Assembly: GCF_034718895.1 (NCBI RefSeq)
Contig: NZ_JAYERP010000001.1
Coordinates: forward strand, 1 to 64,000
Direction of reading: 5' to 3'
From: Paenibacillus phoenicis
Lineage (GTDB): Bacteria > Bacillota > Bacilli > Paenibacillales > Paenibacillaceae
DNA length: 64,000 nucleotides
Position 1 is the stretch's first letter, and each line of letters begins with the position of its first letter. Made by a program: the position numbers and the translations under genes. A model generated the notes under the pieces. That model saw only the letters and a list, made by a program, of their open reading frames with translations, was not told the origin of the DNA and did not search any database. Positions 1 through 6,720 of this stretch are shown in pieces.

Positions 1-63
1 AAGAAAAACTTCCGCTAAACGCGGTCTGTCTACTTTGAATGTACGTCGATAGACGTTTTTCTT
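1..63 (+). other. Structured segment at window edge, terminator-like
   Basis: Bases 1-9 (AAGAAAAAC) are the exact reverse complement of 55-63. Between them lie CCGC/GCGG at 12-15/21-24 and a possible TCTGTC/GATAGA pairing. An alternative compact hairpin, ACGTC-GATA-GACGT at 43-56, is followed by a T run. It could be the terminator of a gene left of the window or the end of a structured RNA. Seen by eye; no folding was computed. Confidence 0.3.
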
Positions 64-100
64 ATATGTAAAAATCTAGATAAAACCTTTAATTCGTGAA

Positions 101-129
101 GTGAAATGTATGCGCTTACCTACTATAAT
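101..129 (+). promoter_or_regulatory. Probable sigma-A promoter of the xylanase gene
   Basis: A perfect -10 hexamer TATAAT lies at 124-129. Exactly 17 bases upstream, GTGAAA (101-106) matches 4 of 6 positions of TTGACA. Transcription would start near 136 and leave a leader of about 140 nt before the xylanase start codon. Confidence 0.6.
107..120 (+). promoter_or_regulatory. cre-like site (CcpA) in the xylanase promoter
   Basis: TGTATGCGCTTACC matches the catabolite-responsive element consensus TGWAANCGNTNWCA at 12 of 14 positions. It lies in the spacer between the proposed -35 and -10, where bound CcpA would block transcription. Glucose repression is common for secreted xylanases of Bacillota. 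The match is seen directly; CcpA control is inferred. Confidence 0.55.
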
Positions 130-132
130 TTT

Positions 133-261
133 CTATCAAAGGGGGTGATAGTTAAATGTTGGTAAAAGAGGCTCCAAGGTAGGTGATGCCCCAGGAAACG
201 AAGCTTGACCTCGGTAAGAAGCAGGGAGCAAGAATTATTTTTGTTAGTCAAATCTATTTCT
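133..261 (+). other. Long structured 5' leader of the xylanase mRNA
   Basis: The leader holds a hairpin CTATCA (133-138) / TGATAG (146-151) that encloses a purine-rich, ribosome-site-like AAGGGGG. A wider pairing, GCTCC (171-175) with GGAGC (225-229), spans a region with further AGGT/ACCT complementarity. No known riboswitch class could be recognised by reading. The real ribosome binding site, GAGGAGG, lies just after it at 262-268. Confidence 0.35.
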
Positions 262-276
262 GAGGAGGAATGTTTG

Positions 277-909
277 ATGAAATTAAAAAAGAAGATGCTC
301 ACTTTACTCCTGACGGCTTCGATGAGTTTCGGTTTATTTGGGGCAACCTCGAGTGCAGCAACGGATTATTGGCAATATTGGACGGATGGCGGCGGAACGG
401 TGAATGCGGTTAACGGGTCCGGGGGCAATTACAGCGTAACTTGGCAAAATAGCGGGAACTTCGTGGTCGGCAAAGGCTGGAGCGTAGGGTCGCCAAATCG
501 GACGATCAATTACAATGCCGGCATCTGGGAACCTTCGGGGAACGGGTACTTGACCCTTTACGGATGGACTAGAAACTCGCTGATCGAGTATTACGTTGTC
601 GACAGTTGGGGGACGTACCGGCCAACAGGTACTCACAAAGGAACGGTGAACAGCGACGGAGGCACCTACGATATTTATACGACCATGCGCTATAATGCGC
701 CTTCCATTGATGGCACGCAGACGTTCCAACAGTTCTGGAGCGTGCGGCAATCGAAACGACCAACCGGCAGCAACGTCTCCATCACCTTCAGCAATCACGT
801 GAATGCCTGGAGAAGCAAGGGCATGAACCTGGGCAGCAGCTGGTCGTACCAGGTCTTGGCGACGGAAGGCTATCAGAGCAGCGGAAGATCCAACGTCACG
901 GTGTGGTAA
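277..909 (+). CDS. xynA: Secreted GH11 endo-1,4-beta-xylanase
   Basis: This enzyme cleaves beta-1,4 bonds inside xylan outside the cell. The start at ATG 277 is preceded by GAGGAGG at 262-268 and opens a classic signal peptide (MKLKKKM, a hydrophobic stretch, cleavage near SSAA|TDYW). An in-frame start at 205 would put extra residues before that signal, so it is not used. The mature part is one GH11 jelly roll: [12 protein letters not shown] opens it, the nucleophile is Glu104 (in [12 protein letters not shown]) and the acid/base is Glu197 (in ATEGYQ). The typical [16 protein letters not shown] segment is present. At 210 residues it matches single-domain XynA enzymes (about 213 in B. subtilis) and has no carbohydrate-binding module. 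A promoter, a cre-like site and a structured leader precede it. Confidence 0.97.
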   Translation: MKLKKKMLTLLLTASMSFGLFGATSSAATDYWQYWTDGGGTVNAVNGSGGNYSVTWQNSGNFVVGKGWSVGSPNRTINYNAGIWEPSGNGYLTLYGWTRNSLIEYYVVDSWGTYRPTGTHKGTVNSDGGTYDIYTTMRYNAPSIDGTQTFQQFWSVRQSKRPTGSNVSITFSNHVNAWRSKGMNLGSSWSYQVLATEGYQSSGRSNVTVW

Positions 910-933
910 TGGTTCATCGCTAAATTTGGTCTC

Positions 934-963
934 AAGGCCGTTCGGTTTGCCGCCGGCGGCCTT
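934..963 (+). terminator. Hairpin after the xylanase gene
   Basis: AAGGCCG (934-940) pairs with CGGCCTT (957-963), with further G/C pairing inside. There is no clear U tract, so it may be a weak terminator or an mRNA-stabilising hairpin before the next gene. Confidence 0.4.
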
Positions 964-993
964 CACTGATCTTCAATCAAAGGGGAGCTGACC

Positions 994-1860
994 TTGAGGA
1001 AGCGATACATGAGCATGATCTTGTCCATCACCATCATGGTGCTGGTCTCCGCCTGCTCGCAGGCAGCAATGGGGAGACCGGAGCGGCAGAACGACTCCTT
1101 CGTGCTAGTTCAAGGCGGGAGCGTGAAGAACACCCGGTCTAATTTTTATGGCTCGAGCAGGGTACTGGCTGATTTTTATATCGGAAAATATGAAGTGACC
1201 CAGAGAGAATGGGTGGAAGTGATGGGCAGCAATCCGTCTCAGTTCCAAGGCGACCAATTGCCGGTGGAGATGGTGAGCTGGTACGACGTGATCGAGTATT
1301 GCAATCAGCGGAGCATAAAAGAGGGCTTGAAACCTTTTTACAATATAGATAAGCAAAAAATAGACCCCAACAATCAAAGCGAATACGATCCTGTGAAATG
1401 GACGGTCACCATCAATCCGGACGCGAACGGGTACCGGCTTCCGACGGAGGAAGAGTGGGAGTATGCAGCTGGGGGCGGGCAGCACAGCCAAAGCTATAAA
1501 TACAGCGGAAGCTCGCGTGTGGACGATGTGGCCTGGTATTGGCGGAATGCCGGAGAGGAGTACCTGAGCGGGGACTGGAACTGGCCGATCATTGAGAGTA
1601 ATCATAGCCGAACCCGGCCTGTTGGCGGCAAGGAGCCCAATGAGCTGGGGCTGTACGATATGTCTGGCAATGTGAGGGAATGGTGCTGGGATTGGTACGG
1701 GGACGAGGTGAACCAGAACTATAAGCGTGGCTCATTTCGCGTAGTGAAAGGCGGCGGCTGGATCGGCGATGTCAGCAGCAGCGAGGTGTCGTTTCGCGGC
1801 AAGTTTGAAGCGAGCGGCTTTGGCCCGGATCAAGGGTTCCGCCTGGCGCGCAACAAGTAG
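994..1860 (+). CDS. SUMF1/FGE-fold lipoprotein without the catalytic cysteines
   Basis: The start is TTG at 994, chosen because AGGGGAG lies just upstream and the protein then opens with a lipoprotein signal whose lipobox is LVSAC (Cys21). The rest (about residues 35-285) has the formylglycine-generating-enzyme-like fold: KYEVTQREW, LPVEMVSWYDVIEYCN, GYRLPTEEEWEYAAGG, GLYDMSGNVREWCWDW and a GFRLAR end. In true FGE a cysteine pair lies in the late GGS...C....C segment. The matching part here (KGGGWIGDVSSSEVSFRG) has no cysteine, so sulfatase activation is unlikely. It is probably an anchored extracellular protein of another role, perhaps glycan binding (inference). It follows the xylanase gene by 84 bases. 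Confidence 0.8.
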   Translation: MRKRYMSMILSITIMVLVSACSQAAMGRPERQNDSFVLVQGGSVKNTRSNFYGSSRVLADFYIGKYEVTQREWVEVMGSNPSQFQGDQLPVEMVSWYDVIEYCNQRSIKEGLKPFYNIDKQKIDPNNQSEYDPVKWTVTINPDANGYRLPTEEEWEYAAGGGQHSQSYKYSGSSRVDDVAWYWRNAGEEYLSGDWNWPIIESNHSRTRPVGGKEPNELGLYDMSGNVREWCWDWYGDEVNQNYKRGSFRVVKGGGWIGDVSSSEVSFRGKFEASGFGPDQGFRLARNK

Positions 1861-1965
1861 TTTGGCGAGGACGCTTGGCCTTATTTTGGAATTGAATCAA
1901 GCCCTTCTCACGTAGTAAGCTAGGGGAGAAGAACCCATACGGGATGAAGGGAGCTGGCTCCATAA

Positions 1966-2673
1966 ATGAAGCTGGAAACGGTGATGCAGGAGCTTGAGGC
2001 ACTCGGTAAGGAGCGCCTGAAAAAAATGTACATGTCCAACGGCGCGCGGGAGCCGCTGTTTGGTGTAGCCACAGGAGAAATGAAGCCGCTGTTCCGGCAG
2101 ATCAAGATCAATCAGCCCTTGGCTGAGGAGCTTTACGCGACGGGGAATTACGATGCGATGTATTTTGCGGGGATGATTGCGGATCCGAAGGCGATGACGC
2201 ATGCGGATTTTGATCGCTGGATCGAGGGGGCGTATTTCTATATGCTGTCGGACTTCGTGGTTGCCGTCACCTTGGCGGAGGCGGATATCGCCCAGGAGGT
2301 GGCCGACCAGTGGATCGCCAGCGGGGACGAGCTGAAGATGTCGGCGGGTTGGAGCTGTTACTGCTGGCTATTGGGGAGCCGGCCGGACAGCGAATTTGAC
2401 GAGGGCAAGTTCGCCGGCATGCTGGAAACGGTGAAGAACTCGATTCACGATGCGCCCGAGCGTACGAAGTCTGCGATGAATAACTTTGTTTACACCGTCG
2501 GGGTTTCTTACCGGCCACTCCACACTCAAGCGGTGGAGACCGCCCAGGCGATCGGCCCGGTCGAGATGAAACGGGGGAAGAAGAAAAGCGCCATTCTGAA
2601 CGCTTCGGAAAGCATTCAAAAAGCGCTGGATCGCGGGCAACTGGGCTTTAAGCGGAAGTATGTGCGGTGTTGA
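1966..2673 (+). CDS. DNA alkylation repair protein, AlkD-like HEAT-repeat family
   Basis: The 235-residue protein belongs to the DNA alkylation repair (AlkD-related) family, helical HEAT-like proteins that excise or recognise alkylated bases. Family-type segments are the N-terminal GVATGEMKPLFRQIK, the central YFYMLSDFVVAVTLAEAD and W-rich SAGWSCYCWLLG, and the C-terminal basic KRGKKKSAILNASESIQKA. The start ATG 1966 has GAAGGGAG about 13 bases upstream. Many members of this subgroup are uncharacterised and catalytic residues cannot be assigned safely, so glycosylase activity is inferred from the family. It stands alone on the plus strand, convergent with the next gene. Confidence 0.75.
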   Translation: MKLETVMQELEALGKERLKKMYMSNGAREPLFGVATGEMKPLFRQIKINQPLAEELYATGNYDAMYFAGMIADPKAMTHADFDRWIEGAYFYMLSDFVVAVTLAEADIAQEVADQWIASGDELKMSAGWSCYCWLLGSRPDSEFDEGKFAGMLETVKNSIHDAPERTKSAMNNFVYTVGVSYRPLHTQAVETAQAIGPVEMKRGKKKSAILNASESIQKALDRGQLGFKRKYVRC

Positions 2674-2745
2674 GATTGGCGGGGAGGGGACACGGAGCTG
2701 GTAGCTGTGGGCGTTAGTCCACCGGGTGCATTCTATATGAAAAAT

Positions 2746-2791
2746 CGAATACAATCGGCTAAATTCGGCGATATCGGCGAAATGTATTCGA
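2746..2791. repeat. Inverted repeat between convergent genes
   Basis: CGAATACA (2746-2753) and TGTATTCG (2783-2790) are perfect inverted arms, one base longer when 2745 and 2791 are counted. The loop contains repeated TCGGC units. There is no U tract, so a role as terminator of the AlkD-like gene is only possible. Confidence 0.35.
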
Positions 2792-2831
2792 AAAATCATA
2801 CAGAATTGGGCCTGATGCGGGTGAAATCGAG

Positions 2832-3023
2832 CTACAACGGTTTCCCATTCAACGTCGGCGGGTCCTCGGGCTTCATCTCGGGACCGAAATCGTCCGTCGC
2901 TGCGGCAGGGTTGCCGTCCTGGTTCCAGGCGTCTTTCGTCATGAAGGCGCCTTTTCGGCCTTCGTTGGTGGAGTCCTTGGCCTTGGCCCGCTGCAGCTGA
3001 GTGTAGTCCTCATTTTTGCTCAT
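2832..3023 (-). CDS. Small hydrophilic protein of unknown function
   Basis: This is a 63-residue protein starting MSKNEDYTQLQRAKAK. The start at 3023 is fixed by a strong AAGGAGGTG ribosome site on the minus strand (about 3030-3038); the frame stays open upstream but without such a site. The protein is highly polar, with no cysteine and no membrane segment. Its C-terminal half is rich in Pro, Asp, Glu and Asn, which suggests disorder, with only a short basic helix near the N-terminus. Its size and polarity recall small spore or stress proteins, but I do not recognise a family and assign no function. It lies alone between the convergent AlkD-like gene and the minus-strand flavoprotein gene. 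Confidence 0.65.
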   Translation of the reverse strand: MSKNEDYTQLQRAKAKDSTNEGRKGAFMTKDAWNQDGNPAAATDDFGPEMKPEDPPTLNGKPL

Positions 3024-3166
3024 CTTAGGCACCTCCTTAGGTTTCGTGTATCGTGGGTGGTTATTTAGTATTCCCAAAGATCATTTCCTCAAAAAAGAAA
3101 ATCCGCCAAAGCTCGAACTCCTTGGAGTCCAAGCCTTGACGGGTCCCTATCTCATGATCGTTCAGC

Positions 3167-4723
3167 TTATTGCGCCTTCACGAACTCGGCCGCCTTCACG
3201 CCGGCCTGACGTCCGAAAATGATAATATCGGCCACGGAGTTGCCGCCGATCCGGTTATCCCCGTGCAACCCGCCGGTAACTTCGCCAGCGGCAAACAGAC
3301 CTGGGATCGGGTTGCCTTCTTTGTTCAATACTTCTGTGTTGGTGTTGATTTTCACGCCGCCCATGGTGTAGTGGATGCCGGGAGCAATTTTGATGGCATA
3401 GTACGGTGCGCCGGACAAATCGTTATCCATCCCGGTGGTTCTGCCGAATTCGGCGTCATTTTGATTCTGAACAGCCGCGTTCCAAGTTTCTAACGTTTGC
3501 GCCAAAGCATTTGCCGGTACACCCATCTTTTCGGCCAAAGCTTCAATCGTGTCGCCCTGGAGTACAATGCCCATCTTCTCATATTGTTGGATCGCTTTAG
3601 CTCGGGATTTCACACCGAAATCAAAGACAAGGTAGGCGGACTTCTCAGGCAGGGCATTGATCGCGTTGGTCACTTTATCGCGCGTGTCCATTTCATTAAA
3701 GAAACGCTTGCCTTCGCTGGAAACAAGGATCGCGCCTTCGCCGCGCACGGCTTCACCGATCAGATAAGATTTCTCCTGTTGAACAGTCGGGTGAACCTGG
3801 ATCTGATCCATATCAACGGTAACGCCGCCCAATTTCTCAATCATCGTAATGCCGTCGCCGGTGCTGCCAGCTTGGTTGGTCGTGACATATCCCTTTAAGT
3901 CCGGTCTAAACTGCGTGATCATTTCCGGATTGGCCCCGTAACCGCCGGTCGCCACGATGACGGCTTTGCCGGTAATCGTTTTTTCTTCGGTATCGTTCAG
4001 GACCACCTTCACGCCGTTGACTTTGCCGTCTTGCTGAGTAATCTCCTTGACATTGGCGTTGACGAACAACGGAATGCCTTGTTCTTCAACGTTTCGGACC
4101 AGGCCGTCCACCAGGTATTGTCCCACGGCGGAGCCGTCTTCCGGACGGTGCGTGCGTTTTTCGCTCATGCCGCCCGTAATCGTGAGGTTATTCAACCGAA
4201 TGCCAATGGAATCGAGCCAATCGATCGCGCCTGCGGAATGGTCAACGAAGAAACGCAACAGTTCGGTATCATTTGTATTGTGGCCACCTTTTAGCGTCTC
4301 TTCATAGAACTTGTCGTTGCTGTCTTCAATGCCTTGTTCCTTTTGGAATTTCGTCTCCGAGGCGTTCATGCCGGAGGACGATTTCGTCGTGTTACCGCCG
4401 GCCACCGGCATTTTCTCGAAGATAACGGGGTTCATACCGTTGGCTTTCGCTTCGAGTGCTGCGGTCATGCCAGCACCGCCTGCGCCGATGATAATGATAT
4501 CGTAGCTGTCCTTCAATTGATCGTGAGGCGTATAGCTTTTTTCGGATGCGCCGGCTACGGCTTCGGCTTCGTTTTCTTTGGCTTTGTCCGTCTGTCCGCC
4601 AGCCTGCGTCTGGTTCTGATCCTGAGCCTGGTTCTGAGGCTCATTCCCATTGTTGCCGCATCCCGCGATGACAAGCATCAAGGATAAGACGAGAATGAGT
4701 GCTGCTGTAACTTTCTTTTGCAT
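3167..4723 (-). CDS. Lipid-anchored FAD-dependent fumarate/urocanate reductase-type flavoprotein
   Basis: The 518-residue protein belongs to the flavocytochrome-c/fumarate reductase FAD family, which reduces C=C bonds of fumarate-like acids outside the membrane. The start at 4723 follows GGAGGG and opens a lipoprotein signal with lipobox VIAGC (Cys22), then a Q/N/A-rich spacer. The FAD domain starts with IIIIGAGGAGMTAALEA. All catalytic landmarks are visible: His in QVHPTVQ, Arg in EAVRGEGAILV, His in HYTMGGVKI and Arg in HGDNRIGGNSVAD. It lacks heme-binding CXXCH motifs and any FMN-binding domain, parts that usually bring electrons to this enzyme, so the donor must be a separate protein not seen here. 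A perfect Spo0A-type box lies about 104 bases upstream. Confidence 0.85.
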   Translation of the reverse strand: MQKKVTAALILVLSLMLVIAGCGNNGNEPQNQAQDQNQTQAGGQTDKAKENEAEAVAGASEKSYTPHDQLKDSYDIIIIGAGGAGMTAALEAKANGMNPVIFEKMPVAGGNTTKSSSGMNASETKFQKEQGIEDSNDKFYEETLKGGHNTNDTELLRFFVDHSAGAIDWLDSIGIRLNNLTITGGMSEKRTHRPEDGSAVGQYLVDGLVRNVEEQGIPLFVNANVKEITQQDGKVNGVKVVLNDTEEKTITGKAVIVATGGYGANPEMITQFRPDLKGYVTTNQAGSTGDGITMIEKLGGVTVDMDQIQVHPTVQQEKSYLIGEAVRGEGAILVSSEGKRFFNEMDTRDKVTNAINALPEKSAYLVFDFGVKSRAKAIQQYEKMGIVLQGDTIEALAEKMGVPANALAQTLETWNAAVQNQNDAEFGRTTGMDNDLSGAPYYAIKIAPGIHYTMGGVKINTNTEVLNKEGNPIPGLFAAGEVTGGLHGDNRIGGNSVADIIIFGRQAGVKAAEFVKAQ

Positions 4724-4826
4724 GATAAACCCTCCACTTCTGTCTATATCGGGGTGCTGTTTCTCTTTCGTTCCCCTTGGAGAGGATAACATAAGGGCAT
4801 ACCATAGTAAGTGAACCATTTCACAA

Positions 4827-4835
4827 TTCGACAAA
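4827..4835 (-). promoter_or_regulatory. Spo0A-type box upstream of the flavoprotein gene
   Basis: On the minus strand this reads TTTGTCGAA, an exact match to the core of the Spo0A box (TGTCGAA preceded by T). It lies about 104 bases upstream of the flavoprotein start. Control by Spo0A is inferred from the motif only. Confidence 0.4.
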
Positions 4836-4844
4836 TTTTGATAT

Positions 4845-4872
4845 CCCAGCGTCCGGTACCCAGCGTCCGGTA
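4845..4872. repeat. Perfect 14-bp tandem duplication
   Basis: CCCAGCGTCCGGTA occurs twice head to tail (4845-4858 and 4859-4872) between the ABC exporter terminator and the flavoprotein promoter region. It looks like a recent replication-slippage duplication. Confidence 0.8.
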
Positions 4873-4928
4873 AAAACAAAAAGGCAACTCCGTCAGCCAG
4901 GTTAAATTGGCTTGGCGGAATTGCCTTT
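4873..4928 (-). terminator. Terminator of the ABC exporter operon
   Basis: AAGGCAA (4881-4887) pairs with TTGCCTT (4921-4927), and the stem continues inward through partly complementary TCAGCCA and TGGCTTGGCGG. On the minus strand it is followed by a T-rich run (4873-4880). It lies just after the stop of the second ABC gene and before the flavoprotein gene; T-rich sequence on the other side makes it possibly bidirectional. Confidence 0.8.
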
Positions 4929-4941
4929 ATTTTTGCATGAT

Positions 4942-6720
4942 CTATACAGCTTCCATCTTCTGCGCGGTATACAAGCGGTAGTACAGACCACGTTTGGCCA
5001 TCAGCTCATCATGCGAGCCGGATTCGGCAATCCCCTTGTCGGAGACATACATGATGCGGTCGCAGTTCTTCACCGTCGACAGCCGGTGCGCGATGATGAA
5101 CGAGGTGCGTCCCTTGAGCAGCTCGTTTAAGCCTTGCTGAAGCAGGCGCTCCGTCTTGGCGTCGATCGAGGAGGTCGCTTCGTCCAGGATCAGAATGCGC
5201 GGATCGGCCAGCAGCGTCCGGGCGAACGAGATGAGCTGCCGCTGTCCTTGGGAGAGCTTCGAGCCGCGTTCGTTCACCTCGGTGTAGTACCCTTGCTCAA
5301 ACTCGCGGATGAACTCGTCCGCGCAGACCGTTTTGGCCGCGGCGATGACTTCCTCCTCGGTGGCGTCCAGCTTGCCGTATCGGATATTATCCATGATCGT
5401 ACCCGAGAAAATAAAGCTATCCTGCAGCATTATCCCCATCTGGCTGCGCAGCGACTTCAACGTCACTTGAGAGATGTCGTGACCATCGATCAGAATCGCG
5501 CCTTCGCTCACATTATAGAAGCGCGAGATGAGGTTGACGACCGTGGTCTTGCCCGCGCCCGTCGGTCCGACGAGGGCGATGCTTTCCCCGGCTTTTACCT
5601 CGAAGTTCAGGTGCTCCAGAATGTTCAGGCCTGGATCGTAAGCAAACGTAACGTCTTTGAATTGGACGTTGCCCTGCACCGGCGGCAAAGCCTTCGCCCC
5701 CGGGACATCGCTGACCGTCACCGGTTCATCCATCGTTTCGAAGATCCGTTCCAGATAAGCGACGGCGTTAATGAAGTTGTTATACAGCTGGGACAGGTTC
5801 AGGATCGGTTGCCAGAAGCGGGCCGCATAGTTACTCATCGCAAGGATGACCCCGAAGGTCACGCCTTCCGGACCCATCGCAAGCAAGCCAACCATATAGA
5901 TCAGCGTCGTGACGATCGTCGCCAGGTTGTCGACGGAGAACGGGATCAGGGCGTTGTAGCGAAGCGCCCGCATCCATTCCTTGCGGTAGTTGCCGGCCAG
6001 GCGGGTAAAGATGCCTTCGTTATGCTTCTCGCGGGAGAAAATTTGCGTCACGCCAATCCCGCTGATGCTCTCCTGCAAATACGCGTTCATGTTGGAGCTT
6101 TTGTTGGAAACAGCCTGCCATGCCCGGCGCTGCCGGGTTTTGATCAGCAGCATAACGCCGAGGAACACCGGCAATCCGGCCAAGGTGACGAACGACAACC
6201 GGACATCCAACGCAAACATAAACACAGCGATAAAGATCAAATTGACGATCTCCAAAATAAAGTTGATGATCCCGTTGGACAAAACGTCCGATACGGCGTT
6301 GACGTAGTTGACGACGCGGATCAGGATTTTCCCTTGCGGGCGGTCGTCGTAATATTTAAACGGCAGCTGCTGCAGATGCTTGAACAGATCCGTACGGATA
6401 TCGAAGATGATATCCTGGCCGACCCGGGTCATGATCCGGGAGCGGATCGTCGCCAGCTCGACGCTGACCACGATCGTGAGCAGCATCAGCGCAGACCACC
6501 CGACCAGCGCACCAAACGCTTTCTCCGGAATCGTCACGTCCACAACGTGTTGAATAATGAGCGGCGCCGACAGCGCGATTGCAGCCGACAAGGCGCTCAG
6601 CACAAACGCGATGATCATCGGCTTCTGCTGTTTTCGGATGTACACCATGGCACGTTTGAAGTGCTTTATGTCAAAAGGAGACTCCAGATTCTCATCCACA
6701 TCGAACTTATTTCTGGCCAT
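4942..6720 (-). CDS. ABC exporter half-transporter with consensus ATP site (BmrD/YheH-type)
   Basis: This 592-residue half-transporter has one ABC membrane domain with six helices (about residues 25-320) and one nucleotide-binding domain (about 350-590). Visible motifs are Walker A GPTGAGKTT, signature LSQGQRQL and Walker B ILILDEATSSID, with the catalytic Glu present. The signature's Gln replacing Gly is common in one partner of heterodimeric exporters. It overlaps its partner gene by 14 bases, so both halves are translated together and should form a heterodimer in the membrane. The closest B. subtilis parallel by gene order and site chemistry is BmrCD (YheIH), a multidrug exporter. This subunit is shorter than BmrD, so the substrate stays open. 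Confidence 0.88.
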   Translation of the reverse strand: MARNKFDVDENLESPFDIKHFKRAMVYIRKQQKPMIIAFVLSALSAAIALSAPLIIQHVVDVTIPEKAFGALVGWSALMLLTIVVSVELATIRSRIMTRVGQDIIFDIRTDLFKHLQQLPFKYYDDRPQGKILIRVVNYVNAVSDVLSNGIINFILEIVNLIFIAVFMFALDVRLSFVTLAGLPVFLGVMLLIKTRQRRAWQAVSNKSSNMNAYLQESISGIGVTQIFSREKHNEGIFTRLAGNYRKEWMRALRYNALIPFSVDNLATIVTTLIYMVGLLAMGPEGVTFGVILAMSNYAARFWQPILNLSQLYNNFINAVAYLERIFETMDEPVTVSDVPGAKALPPVQGNVQFKDVTFAYDPGLNILEHLNFEVKAGESIALVGPTGAGKTTVVNLISRFYNVSEGAILIDGHDISQVTLKSLRSQMGIMLQDSFIFSGTIMDNIRYGKLDATEEEVIAAAKTVCADEFIREFEQGYYTEVNERGSKLSQGQRQLISFARTLLADPRILILDEATSSIDAKTERLLQQGLNELLKGRTSFIIAHRLSTVKNCDRIMYVSDKGIAESGSHDELMAKRGLYYRLYTAQKMEAV

